From the NCBI RefSeq assembly GCF_963662255.1, contig NC_085047.1, positions 46,221,006 through 46,285,005 on the forward strand: 64,000 nt of DNA. The letters are read 5' to 3'. Positions 1 to 13,700 of this stretch are shown in pieces (positions within the stretch are counted from its first letter, which is position 1; each line of letters opens with the position of its first letter). A model generated the notes under the pieces. It was not told the DNA's origin. It was given only the letters and a program-made list of their open reading frames with translations, and did not search any database. This DNA comes from Cinclus cinclus (Eukaryota > Chordata > Aves > Passeriformes > Cinclidae). The position numbers were made by a program, and so were the translations under genes.

Positions 1-1666
1 CTGGAGGTGCTGGCTATTCTTGATTTCTTTACATTTTCAGTGAGAGCTTCTAGACTCCCATAAGCCGCCCCGCAGCATGTGTCGAGCGTGGTGTTTGCTC
101 TGTGAAGACACCTGAAAATGCAGAATTGCACAGCTTGGACGTTGCAGTTAAAAATGCCTTTGTGGCTCTCATGTTTGTGCAAGTCTTCAGCTGATTAGAG
201 CAGCCAAAGTGAAGCAAACCTTGCTCAGCCGCAGGGACGTTTGCTGGCTCTAATGGGAGACATATGATGATATTGTGTGTAGGCATCAGAACAAAGTTGT
301 TGTAGAAGTTATTTATATTAAGTTGTTATAGGCCTATGGGCCATAGAGGTAAAGGTGTCATCTTTCTGCTGCCTGGCATTTGGTTCTCAGGTCCTGCCTG
401 TGATTGGGAAATATGCATGACTACTTAATGTCTGCAAATTCTTGATACAGAATTCATGCATCTGCATAAAATGATAGTGTTTGCAGTGCCAGCTAGCTCT
501 CAGCAGTACCAGCCCACATAGATCAGGATTTATATCAGCAATAATCTCAACATTATTTATTTATTTTTGAGTGTAGGTGATCCCTTACTGGCATGACACT
601 CTGAAGAAAGGTATCCTGTAACAGAAATGTTTTGAATTTTCACTGTTACACAGTGAAGAGTTAGTAACAAATTTGTCTGAAGAGAATTTTTCTTTGAATG
701 TGTCCGTTTTGTTGCAAATAGTGTGGGAAAGTTTGTGGAGAAGACAGATGTAAGAAGTTTGTCCTGAATTCAAGTGTCTGTGATAACTGTTGATTCAGAT
801 TTTTGTCTTGGAACATCACATCTATAATACACCAATAGTTCATGCTTAATCAGGGAATATGCAAAACCACACTATTCTGTTGGCACAATATAAGGCATAC
901 TGAAAGATACAGGTACTGTGTAATTGAGTTGTCTTTTCTACTGATTGTCTCAGAAATGTATTAAAGAAATTACTCAGTTACAGAACTAAATCCTCACACC
1001 TATACATGTAATCCATAGTATTTTTCTCAGTTTTAAACCCCTGGATTTATTAGGGGCTGGCTATGGGAATAAATGCATCTTCCTGCCATAGGATTGATGT
1101 TACTTAGGACTGTTAGCTGTTTTTTTTCTTAATCTGAGTAGTTGTGAGGTTTCTCACTCAAAGCCTTTTATTTCAGTAGTTGTATTTTCATGTGGTATAC
1201 TTGCATAAGATTTTGATAATCTGCCTTGGTGAGGTTTGGCTTTGAAAATATTCGCTTGTTGGTCTTTATCTGTCTGTCACCAAAATAATACAGGATGTGA
1301 AATGTATTTATTTGAAAATAAATGTTTTGTGATCACCAGAAGCATTCCCTTTGGGCATACTTTTTGATGATTTTTACAAAAAATTTGTTTACCCTTAAAT
1401 AAAAGGCATAAGAAAGGTAAGGTAAAAAAATATGACTTAAAGTAATTATGGTGAAAGTAAGGGTAAAGATTCAAAATTGGAAAACCTGGAGATGACAAGG
1501 AAAAAGCTAAAGAACTAACCTCCTGTGGTTTTGCCAGAAATGCTCTTGTGTTTATTTATAAACTCTTAAATTCTCAAATACTTAATGCTTAATTGAAAAA
1601 AACCCCACGTTTTAAAAGTAATTTTATTTTTCTAGTGATGTATGTATATGTATTTATGTTTTTCAG
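1..1666 (+). other. Intronic sequence upstream of the first exon in the window
   Basis: AT-rich. It has stop codons in all frames and no segment resembling the preceding MYM exon. I see no repeat I can name. It is taken as the 3' part of a ZMYM2 intron because the first exon starts at an acceptor. Confidence 0.7.
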
Positions 1667-1783
1667 ACTCTCAGTGTGCAGTCTTCAACAAATGGTCAGT
1701 TCGTCTCTCCCAGTGATATTCAGTTGAAATGTAATTATTGTAAAAGCTCTTTCTGTTCAAAACCAGAAGTACTGGAATGGGAG
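1667..1783 (+). CDS. ZMYM2: ZMYM2 coding exon a (first in window): start of a MYM finger
   Basis: 117 nt, phase 0 to 0, 39 codons. The acceptor is a T-rich tract ending tttcag and the donor is gag|gtaagg. It encodes a linker containing NGQFVSPSDIQLKC, then CNYC and FCS, the first metal ligands of a MYM finger completed by the next exon. The exon is internal: it has no start codon and is preceded by an acceptor. Confidence 0.88.
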
Positions 1784-4700
1784 GTAAGGAGAGATGTTGG
1801 TGTTACTCTTAGAATGATGATGTGTTTAAAAGTTTAAACTTAGAACTTTAATATGGTTTTTCTAGCTCTTTTATAATGTGTTGAAGTTTCTTTTTAAAAG
1901 TTCAGTTAAATCTACCTGGTTTTGTAGAATATAATTTAATTTCAGTATGGATAAAAGCAGATGTCTCTGTTCATAAATAGTATCTGTGGAATTAAAAAAA
2001 AAGTATTTTCTTACATCAACTGTATGTCTGATACCTGCTTTCATTTTCAGTTATTGTAGATATCATAGACCATTATTACACTTCTTTATGAACTGAGAGA
2101 AGTATGTAAAGAGGATATGCTGAGATTGAGTGGCATATTTTATGTTCAGTGTTTTCATGTGAAAGTATGAGTATTTGTGGCACTGTCAGTTCAATTGGGA
2201 TTTGTAAGTTTTTAGCATTGGAAGTAATACTGTAATTATGTGTTAGCACTTCAGTTTACTTTGTAAGTTGTCTTAATGGCAAATATTATTTCAAGTTGCA
2301 CTACTGAGACCTTAATATTTCATCCATTAACCTTATTCACCATGTTTTGCAACTTTTCATTTAGAACAAAGTGTATCAGTTCTGCAGCAGAGCATGTTCT
2401 GATGATTATAAGAAGCTGCACTGCATAGTTACATACTGTGAATACTGTCAGGAAGAGAAAACGCTCCATGAAACAGTGAATTTCTCTGGTATCAAAAGAC
2501 CCTTTTGCAGTGAAGGTATGTATGTTTTTGTTCTTTTTCTGAGATACTCATCTTTGCTCTACTGCAGTTGACTTTTTGTTTATATGTAATATTAAAACTA
2601 AAGGTAACAACTTGTTCTGTTGTATTTGAGGCTAAACCACAGGTTTCTTCATTACAGTTATTGAGGTGATTGTACCTGTTATTATTAGTGCAGGTAGTTT
2701 TTAATTTATCTGAGCTGCCTTTAGAGCTTTTCGCCACTTAGTCCAGGTTAAGGGTAACACTCTTTAGTGTGTGTAAGTCCTTGCACAGATATATGGCAGT
2801 AGAAGTTCTGTGCTGGCTTAGAATGGTTACTTAAGCAATAACTTGAGTAATACCTGTTGCTGTGTGTTGATTACTATCACCACAATTTGCTTGACTAATT
2901 ATTGAATTTTCAAAAAGAAAATGAACTAAAAGGGAACTCCATGGCCCTAGGATTTTTTAAGTTGCATTAAAGCATGGTTTTAATGGAAATAGCAAAATAG
3001 ATTTTTAACAAGGACCTATCCCTTCCACTTCTGGTGAGCTCTCCATTGATACTGGTATTTAATCGTGATATTAGAAGTTTAGGTACAAGTTTGGAAGACC
3101 TGTCATTCACAAATATGGTGAATATTTTTTTTCTTTAGTTGTAACAGCAACACTGCCAGAGTCATTTGATAGGACCTGTGGAAGATCTCTGCTTTCAGGC
3201 AGATTAAATAGTAGGTAGGGGAGTTTACTTGTGGGAGGATCCTGTTAAGCTGGAGTGGCTTGGCATGCAGGGCTGAAGGCAGTCTTCCATCTATACCAGT
3301 CCCTGACAGCTCGGGAGACTTCTGTTTCTGAAGGATGGAGTTTGGTGTTCTGGACTGCAAAATGATAGCTGGAGAGTAAAAAACACAAATTAAGGCCCAG
3401 CCTTACAGTGTAGCATTACATTCACTGCTCAGCAACCTCTAGCTAGAAATTGTTTCTGTGAATGAAACAATTCCACAGAATACATTCAAGCAAGAGTAAG
3501 ATAATTTTCTGGAGATTGAAGTATATGCTTCTATTACTGTGAATATTTAGGACTCCCTCATTCTAAAGCCAGGTGACTGTAACAATGAAATGAGTAGGAT
3601 TCATAATGCCAGCTATGCAATTACTACTTCTGTATGAGGAGCCTTGAAGTAAGTGAGGACTTGTATTTTCTACTGGAAAATTTGAGGAAGAAAAGGAATA
3701 AAAACCACTCTCTCCTGTGTAAATATAGGTACTAAGTGGAGGGGATCTGTTGCCAGGTGTCTTAGTGTGCAGGTGTTGGACTGCCAGTCAAGAGCAAATA
3801 CTATATGAGGGTGAACATGCAAAATGTTACCATAAAGACAAAGTTTATCAGCTTACTGTGATGATATGAACCACTGAGTAGTAGAGAGAGAGGATTGTCA
3901 AAAGCACCATTAAATAGATCGTAACTTGAATAAATACAGTGCATACCTGCCAGCTGTAGCAGAGGTCCACTTGGTGATGCAGTGATGAAGAGCTGTATGT
4001 GTTCCTGTTGGAAATAAACCAACGACCTGCACAGAAATTCTGAAGGAACCCTAGACCATTTATTTTGAAAGAAAACCATCAGTTGTCATCAATGGCTGTA
4101 GAAATAATGTAATCTAAGAATTAATAGTGCTTAGATCTGATGTGGGAAGGACAGGGTCAGGACTTTTGGTGGACAACAGATCATCATCAGACATCTTAGA
4201 TTTTTCTTCCCCGTTTTTCAGGCACCTAAACATCACTGCTTTGTCCTTAATTTCAAAGCCTTTTTTCCAGATGTGTCCAGCTGTTTGTGAAATAACAAAA
4301 CTGGTATAAGTATCGAATACTTTTGGATATGGAGGTCAACCTGGTTTAGATACTGCAGATTGTTCAAGGAACCTCACCAACACATATTATTTTTTTGAGC
4401 ATGCATTTATTCTTCATCAGAAGACAATGTATCATGGTTTGAGAAGGAATAGCCAGAGGTACTTACTCAGTCACAAAAGCTGCTGGCATTTCTGGAAGGA
4501 ATTGAACTCTCAAGAGAAAATATGGAGAATTTTCTGGGGAGTGTTTATAAAAGGCTCCTAGATAAAATCAGAAGTTGAAAACATGTTGAAATTTCCACGA
4601 GTGTACTTGCTTGTTCATCTTCATGCAGACTGATGGGAAAGCACTTATAAGACCAACCACAAATATCTCTTGACTGCTTACAGCTGCCGTGCTGCAGTAC

Positions 4701-7700
4701 TGAGGGTGTCGTCATTGCTCCCCTTCTTCATGCCTGAGAGTTTTTTTGCACGTGCATATACATATATATATTTACACACAAACACTGTCTAAAGGGTTAA
4801 AGTCTTTTGGATCATTTTTTCTGTGCGGTTTTATTCCAACTCTCTTTCTTTACACGTTTTTCTTGAGACACTTAATAACATATTCAGGAAATAGCTGAGA
4901 CCTCCATTACAATAAGGTGTGATTAGAACTGACCTTGACTTTGTGCTAAAGATGGTTATTAATTCTTTCATGGAGTACTGGATGCTTTTTCTGTTTTTGT
5001 CCAAAAATCAGATGCTATGTGGAGAATGAACAACCTGAACGGAGTAGATTAAAGAGTTTAGTCTGTTCCACTGGTGCTGAGGCTGTCCTGGTGTTTTGCC
5101 AGAAGAATGCTGCATTCCAAAATATCTGTATTGAAATTAAAGAAGATATATATTATGTATGCTAGAGTAAGAAGTAGCTTGTGGGTTTTTATGTATATGT
5201 AGTTGTGTAAGTGACAATTGAGGATAGGCTATACAAGTTTTTAATCCTGAGGAAATCTGGTTTGGGATATTTGGGGAGTGGGGTTTTTGTTCATATATAT
5301 TCCTTCTGAGAGTCTGGTGGAACAAATCAGTCTTTGGCAATCTAGCAATGAAACTATTATATGATGATTATCACCATAATTTTATTTTATTTGTAGACTT
5401 TATTCATCTTTGCAGTAGAACTAAGTGCTATGACTTGAACAACACAGGCTTAGTAATTTTATAATGCGAATTTTAATACTATCTTAAAATGGATAATACA
5501 GATAAAAGACAGCTGTCAAACTAGCAACTGTGCTATCACCCTGATAGCCTGCTAATAAATTTCTGGGGATTATGGTTTCTGCAAATGAAACTCAATGCAG
5601 ACATAGAGTTTTCTCTAAAATGGTCTCTGATATTTCAGCAAAGGAGAGATAACCTCTTACAATACTGTAGAGATGACAACTGGAAAATGAAATTTAGGAA
5701 ATTAAGTAATCGTACCTTCATCTAGGAAAGGTCTATATTCAGTTAAAGCATTGTAGATTTTTTAGAGTGGGATTTTCCCAACTAGTACTGCACAGTGGAT
5801 TGTTTGGTAAAGTACAGTAGTAAATGATTAGTTGATTAATTTTTGGATTTATTTGAAAATACTACAGATACTGAGACAGTCTTAACATAGGTGTGTTAAG
5901 TTTTATAGAGGTGCTTACATACCAGTATTTCACAATTAGGATACTACCTGATACTTATAGCAGTTCCTGTTGTTACTAGAAACAGCAACAAAATATGTAA
6001 AAACTGATGTGTGATATGAAGTGTTGGAAAGACTTAGTTATAGTTGCTGGGCTTCTGTAGTGGGTTGGCCAAGGAAGAGTTGGTGCAATGGCCCTGCCAT
6101 GCTGAGCTGCTGTGTCCCCCTAGACAGAGGGAGTTGCCGTCAATACATCTTTTTTATAGTTTGCATTAGCAACTCTCTTTTTTAGAGACACTGATACTGC
6201 TTTTAAAAGTAACATGTACAGAATTTGGGCTAACATACAGAAGTTTTTGAAGACAGTACGAAATCACCCTTTTGCACACTCCTGGATTTGTGCTTCACAG
6301 AGCTGTTGGGTCCCTTTCTACAGCTCTTGATAGAGGCCTGCCTTGTTGAAATAATTTGATCTTGCTATGGTGCCTAGTTTGGTTTTGCTCATCACCACTT
6401 CTTTTGGCAGTGTCCCTCAAGATAAATTCTAACCTGGAATGTCAGTTTCCTTGTGCCTTTCATCTGAAGCTTTATTTGGTGCTGAGTTGGGATATCCTGG
6501 CAAAAGGGGACAAGCAAAAAGCAGAACAAGTTTAAATCCTGAAAAATGCATGATTCGTAAAAATACTCGTCCGTAATTGCAAGTCATGTTCCTACTGCAG
6601 GAAGATACTCCTTTCCTACAGACTGGGTTAGTAGAAAAGTAGATGTGAATGTTGGAGGTATATAGAGGTGGCTGGGCTATTCTGAGACTCTGTGACCTCC
6701 TTTGACTGCCATGGACAGAAGTTAGAATGGGACATTCCTGGAATCTCCTTTGAGCCATGGCAGTTTTTTCTAGGGAACTCTGATGGCATGGAGGCCATGG
6801 TCATGGCCATGGCTGTTCAGGCCATGTCATCTGATAAATTGTCTGTTTTTAACTCTTTGAGCCACAAATGACTATTCCAAACAAATTCTGCTACTGTAAA
6901 AGCTAAAATTATATTTTTTTGCTTATAAAAATGAGTTAAGGCAAAAGGGTCAGCATATTCAATTCTGACAAGTTACTTTGGAAGTATTTAACAGGCTCCC
7001 TTGTTTCAGAAGCACCAAGTGAAGGCTCTTGGCTATGCTGAAGGAAAGCATCTTTCTGCATCTTCTAGACAAACACACATGGAAGAACTGGACAGTTGGT
7101 TCTTGTGGTATTCCAACTTGTGGAATATTCTCATTGTAGATGTACTTTCCAATTTGTGCTTCTTGGATGCATCTTTTCTGAAGTTGCTTAACAGTTTTAA
7201 CTTGTTAATCTGGATTTTGATATTTCTACACTGTTGTAGTTGAGACATGTAAAGATGGAACTATGCTGTGGCAGAGATTGTTTATCTTCCTTTCTCTTTG
7301 TAGAGAGAGAACATTGATAGTGCTCAAGTAATGTTATTTAAATTTTCTATAGATGTATCGAGTCCTGAAATTTTTGTTTTTCTTTGTGGAGAGATAATAT
7401 GTAACATGGTAAAGAAAATCAAGTGAAATCCTGTGCATTGTTCGACACCAGTGGTCCTTGTTAGATTTTCATTCTTCAGTGTTAATTCCATGGTTGTGTT
7501 TCTTAAAGAGGTTTGAGATATTTCTTTGAGCAAAAACAGCATTCACTGTTGCAGATAAGGGCTGATGCAATTTAATGTGCTGAGATTATGAGCACAAGAA
7601 TAAGAAAGCTTATAAAGATGCTTCTTATTAACATGAAGGAGTTATCACCCTGAAAAGATTTAAGAATAAGCAAAACATGAGTAACTGGATTGGAGTAGGG

Positions 7701-10700
7701 GAGAGGAGAAGGGACGGCAATAGTACTTAATATCAGGAAATAGTGGGTTAAACTGAGGTTGTATGAAAAATGGAGTGAATAATAATGAAAGGTTCTTAGG
7801 GTGAAGACAAGGAAGGAAAGGTGGGTGTACACGACTTCTCTTTACACAGAGGAGTGTAGGGTCTACTTTAAAGTTAATCCAAGCAGCACCCAGAATTTTG
7901 AGACATTGCATCTGTTTTCTTAAAAATAATAATGTTTATTATAAACCAGGAGGCAGCAGGTGATAGCAGTGTGGGTATGGAAGAGGTTTTGCATGTGAAT
8001 CAGTACAGAGTGAGACAGAGCAGAAAGATCTGGATGGAACATAGCTCCAGAAAGCTTCCAAGACACAGCTGGTGATGCTATAGGCCTGTTGTTTTTCTTC
8101 TCCAGAACAGGTAACAGTTGAAGTTATTACAAGATGAGAGTACAGCAAGTCTTGTATGTAACTTGAAGGACAAAGGTAGTTTAGTAAAGACAGCCTTTCA
8201 GAGGTAAAAACCAATTATTTTAGGATGGAACCATTACTTTCTATAAAAGATATTAAATCCTTTGGTAAAAAGGGACTGGTGTTGAGGACTCGGGATTATT
8301 TCTGGTTCAGCATTCCTTTTTACAGAGCTACTTGATGTAGAAATCTACTCAGTTTCCTGTAATTCAGGTAGGTGCTGCTGGTAGATTAAGATCATGTTCT
8401 TATTAGCTTACCTGCACTGAGTCTGCAGTCAGTCAAGTGAAGCAAGTTTTCTGCCATGGGTGAACCTAGCAGTTCTTGGATCTGCCAAGAGAAAGGAAGC
8501 CGTCTTAAACCTGGAACTTCCCTGAGGTGAAGGTTTTGAGGAACTGCCTGAGTGTTTCTTGTCAGCAATCTTCTCTTGTATGTGTTCAGATTGTTGTTTT
8601 CTCTCTACCATTTATGTGGGGAACCATAATTTGGGGCTGTTAAGAGTTAAGTTTTGTGTTGGCTTTAGCTTGGAAGCCAGAATTCTAATAGTGTAATTAA
8701 GGATCTGTTAAGTTAGCAGGTACTTACCTACTCGGGTTCTTTTTGCTTTAGATTTTGAGTTGGAGATACTTCTGAAAAAATGGTCCTTAGTGGTTTTCCT
8801 GAGACAGCCAGCTTGTGGGCTGGTGTTAGAATTTCATAATTAAGGACTGGTGTAGCTTGAGCCAAATAACCTGTGCTTATATTTTCTTTCAGAGTAAGAG
8901 CTGTATTCTCTCAGAGGCACTTTAAAGCAGTAGAGGTTTCCATCTGATCACAGTATAACTTGTGGGTCTGGTGTTGTAGCAGAAATCTTGAGGAACATAA
9001 GATTTTACTCAGATTTTTTTGCTCAAAATGTTGGAACTATCAGCTGTTTTATAGTGCTTATACTCATGAACCCCAAGTCCCCAGGGGAGTTAGGCTGAAC
9101 AACCCCTCAGGATTTTAGCGTTGTTATTAGAAAGGTCAGACATTCAGTGCTTTTTGTAGAACTCATCTACAGTGTGCTGTAAATCAAAGCCCACTTCATG
9201 GTCACATCTCCGTAACCAGCATGTGTGTTACTGTTATATTGATTCAGGATTAATCTTGTGCAAGAGAAGACCAAGTTGTTTGAGCTTAGAAGTCTGTTTT
9301 GTCAAAGGTAAATACCTGTTCCCATACAAAGCGTCTTTTTCAGTCAAAAGCATAGCATTGTAATAAAAGTGTATAAACTGGATTGCAGACTACCAAGAGC
9401 CTAAGAAAGGCATTTTGTTTTCTCTTTGTTTGGAGTCACAAGATCTTGAGGTTAAACCAAATTTTCCCTGGCCCCATTGATTAAGTTGCCTCTTACAAAC
9501 ATACAAGAGTTTCAGACAAATCTATAGAATTTTTCTCATTATGTTGGAAAAGAAAGACTTTGTAAAGATTCAACTTCAACAGTCTTCAGGGTTGTAACAA
9601 TCTACTGTCAATATTCAAAGTTTTATAAAAATGGATTTTTTAAAAATCTTCTGTAGAGGCTTCCTTCTGCAAGAAACCCCATACTCGGTGATCTATTTAA
9701 AAAACCCCATGTTTTCCAGGCATTTAAGTCTTAAGTGCTGGAATTTTTTACTTTTTTTCTTTTTGCCTTACTTAATGTTCACTGATCATTTTTCATAAGT
9801 CACAGAGATGTGGGAGATGTCTGACTGTAGAATGGAAAATTTCTCACCTGATAACTTTTTTGTAATAAAACAGCAGCATCATCTTCAGCTTTAGTTCCTG
9901 TAGTTCAGCAGCCAAGAAAAATGTCAGTTTTTTCCATTCCTTTTTGTAAACTATTTAGCCAGGTGGACATAGGTTGCCTAATTGGTAGTAGAAGAGTAAA
10001 GTTAGTCTATAGTTTTGAAAGGGTGAGGCAGCATTGGGTGCCTTTTCTAAGAGACAGCTGAAGAGAAGAATACATGGTGGTGCTAAGATGTCTCTGGAAT
10101 TTTAAAGAAATGGAAAGAGTATGATGCTCCATGCAATAGTGAGAGATACAGCCAGCAGGAAAAATACTGGCAAGAAACTTTGCTTTTAATTGGTTTTTTT
10201 TTTAACTAATAGCTTGCACACACTGTTATCTTTAGGATTGTAATTTCGTTCAAAGCAATGTATTTAAAGTCGAAATCGGTTGCAATGTAAAGATGGTTGC
10301 TGGATGTGGCACTTTCCATCTGTGCTAGTAATTTTCTTTATTCTGTTTTAAAGAACTTAAAACTCAAAGAACAAACGAAAAAAAACCCCACCCCAGCAAA
10401 ACCACTTTAAACCAAATTACCTACAGTTTCTTATTTGTTCAATATTCTATAAATGTCTTGTTTTGACATTACTAGCAAATTTAATTCGTTAGCAAAGCTT
10501 GTTGCATTCCAAGTTAAAGTTCCTCAATAATGTTTTGTGTTTGGAAGACTCAGTCTGCTGCATCTTCCACTTGCATTCTTGTGCTTTTAGTGGTTTAAAA
10601 ATAGTATTTCAGTTTCACACATATGAATTCTCCCATAATAGATAACAGCAGAGGTCACATAGTTGAAATGACTGAAAACATTCTAGTATTTTAGTATTCT

Positions 10701-13700
10701 GATGGCAGAGGAAGTACAGCACGTATGGTACATACTGAGTTTCATTAGTTATCAGAATTACAGAAGTGTGCATCTGTTAAATTATATGTGTGCCCTAGCA
10801 GAGTGGCCACTTGGAAGACCTGAGTTCTGATGTTTGGTGGTACTGTGGTATTTGGTAGATCATAAAAACGGGTTCAATACCTTAGATTAAAGGTCTGTGT
10901 AAATGTGATCTTGTTCATCCAGTATTCTATATAGAGAGTTACTTCATCTTCTCATTCTGTTCTCTCCTGTAAAATTAGGACAATTACAGATGTATACAGT
11001 ATATGATTTAGGCATCAGCTGAATAGGCACTGGCTTTGAGGTCGTTTAAATGCAATAAATTCTGAAAATAGCCTATATAGTAGCTACAGCATTAATCTTT
11101 TAATGCATTTAATATTAGAATGTATTTTCTAATTTGCTTGAGGGAGGATCAGATTATGGAAAAATATAGCTGTCATCATTGCAACCTTGAAACTACGACT
11201 GCATGGTAAATTAAAACAAGCAAACAAACAAAAAAACAACAACAAAAAATCCCCACCTCAAAACAAAGAAAAAACCCCCATCAAAAACCAAACCAACATA
11301 AAACAACAACCAACCAAAACCAAAGTAACCAACACCTTCACCCCACTCCAGTGTGAAAAAAATGAAAAATTAATTGCCTACAAACTGTTCAGAAATTTCA
11401 TTTGTAATTTCCTGTAATTGCATAATTCTCACTAGTGTCATCATTGCTTGCTTTACAGTTACATTTTTAAAGAAGTTTCTCAGTTCTTAGGTAATCTTGT
11501 ACGTATTAGTTTTCTTAAATATTAATGAGTTATCTTAAGTGGTTTGTGGCATTAATATAAGCAAAGGTAGTAATAAAATTAAGTTGATCCATGAAGATAG
11601 GTATTTCTGTAGTAGATAGTGTTGTCTGGATGTCTAGCATTTTGAGGATGTGTAACTGGGCAATGTAACTCCAAGTCAATGCTTTTGCATGGGTCTGTAT
11701 TAAAAGAAAATTAAGGATTTTTTTCCCTGACTATTCAGGGATTTGATAAACAAAGATTCAGCATAGGGTTTTGAAAAAGATTTGAAAATAGATGGAGTTT
11801 GTAGGGAAGGTATTTGGGTAAAAATGTTGTGAAATATAGTCTACTGTGCAACCTGAATTTGTCTGAAGCCCCAGCTGTTAGCTGTTTTTGTACTCATTTA
11901 ATTTTCAATATTTAACCCTTAACTGTGATATCTCTCTGTAAAAATTACTTTGTTCCTAATGTTTAAAATCTGTTTCCAGGCTGCAAGCTGCTATATAAAC
12001 AAGACTTTGCAAGACGGTTAGGACTGAGATGTGTTACTTGTAATTACTGCTCACAGCTGTGCAAAAAGGGAGCAACTAAGGAACTTGATGGTGTAGTGAG
12101 AGATTTCTGCAGTGAAGAGTGCTGTAAAAAATTTCAGGACTGGTACTACAAGGCAAGTAACTCAGAATTTTTGACGAGAGCTCCACAGTTAAAAAAACCA
12201 AAAATGCACATGTGAGGATATCTCAAGGACTGTGCAGAAAATATGGCTTATTTCAGCAAAGCATTTGCCATAGAATAAGCAAATGTGTTAATTTCACCAT
12301 TTGAGTTTTTGTAGATCTTAGAGCAGCATTTCTATCACCTGATTTTATTAATTCGTTTGGCAAGGAAGTCTTGAGTTACAGAAAACTAAAAAATTACTAT
12401 GTATATTTGTTACTTTACAATTCCAATTTTTTCTCAAGTTAATACCACATTTTTCGTGTCAAAACTTCCTAAATGTATGTTCAGAATGTTGAAAACACTG
12501 TTAGTAGCAGCTGGATACCTTGAGTTCACTGACATTAGCAGAGTTTTTCCTGTTCCTGTTTTTGCCTCCTTTTTTGCCTTTTCCCTTCTCCCACAGTTTG
12601 AACTGCAGAGGCTTTGATTGTTCAGTATTGCCCAGTGGAAAGGATGCCAAAGGAAAAAGCAAGACCAAATGGATTTCTAGTGAAAGTTTAAATCAAACAT
12701 ATGGCATCTGTTTCTAGTCTCTGGAAGCTTAACTGCCTTGTGAAGCACCAGCAAATACTTCACAATAAGAGGGTTTTTCCTTACATTTTTTGGAAGGAAA
12801 AGATGAAATTGGACTGGGTTTAACCTGCGATTAGTGCCATGGATAAAATATTTGATCACTGGTGTGAACGTCCTGGAAAGCTACACTGATAATTTCAAAA
12901 CAGGAACTACACTGTGGATGCAATTGCAAAAAAAGACAGTACAAAATTCATCAGCGTACCAAAACTCTGCACACAGCCTGGAAGGTAGTAAAAAACTTGA
13001 AATGTTAGAGGGCTAGATAGAAGTCCTGTAATTCAAGATGATCTCTCTACCATAAAAGAAGTGAATATGAAGACATACCTGATATTTTGGAATGTCTGGT
13101 ACCAGAAACGTTGCAGACAAACATTGTAAATTCTTTATTTTCAGTAATGTATGTAGGGTCTTGTTAGACATTCCTAAAAGAAAACTTCCGAAGACCACAA
13201 TGTGTTTCTTTTGTCTCACATGAAAATAGTGTGACAAAGCTTGGCTGCAAAGTTCTTAACTGAAGTAGTAACTACATACAATAATATTTAATCTATCTAT
13301 ATGCCTTAAAACTCAGGATGTGAGATGAAATTTATCCCTGTGAAAAAAGTGCCTTCTGGTAGAGAATTTAAATCTTTGGTGTGCTTTAGAAATCTTTTGG
13401 TGATTCAGCAAAGAATATAGTCTGGAGATGTGCATACCAAACTACTTTCATGTACCTAAGCTTCTGTGGAAGCTTTTCCTGTGATTCAGCTTTGAGCACC
13501 ACTTGAAAACTCAGGCTTCAGATTATCCTGATTCATGGGAAAAGGTAATAACTGGCCCATGAAGTCTGCTTAAGTGCTGTTGATACTGTGTTACAGGAAA
13601 GTTAGATCTGATGTCATAAAAATGCAATTTAAACACATTTGCTGGTAACTTTTGATATTTATGATGACAGTGAAGTGTTAGATACTTCTACTTTTTGAAT

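Noticed and set aside
6055..6130. LTR-like 'gtagtgggttggcc' start
   Set aside because: Only a short resemblance to the start of some avian LTRs; the following sequence does not continue the match.
6785..6824. Cluster of CATGG/GCCATGG words as a regulatory element
   Set aside because: Short, irregular and without a known factor pattern; probably a local slippage product.
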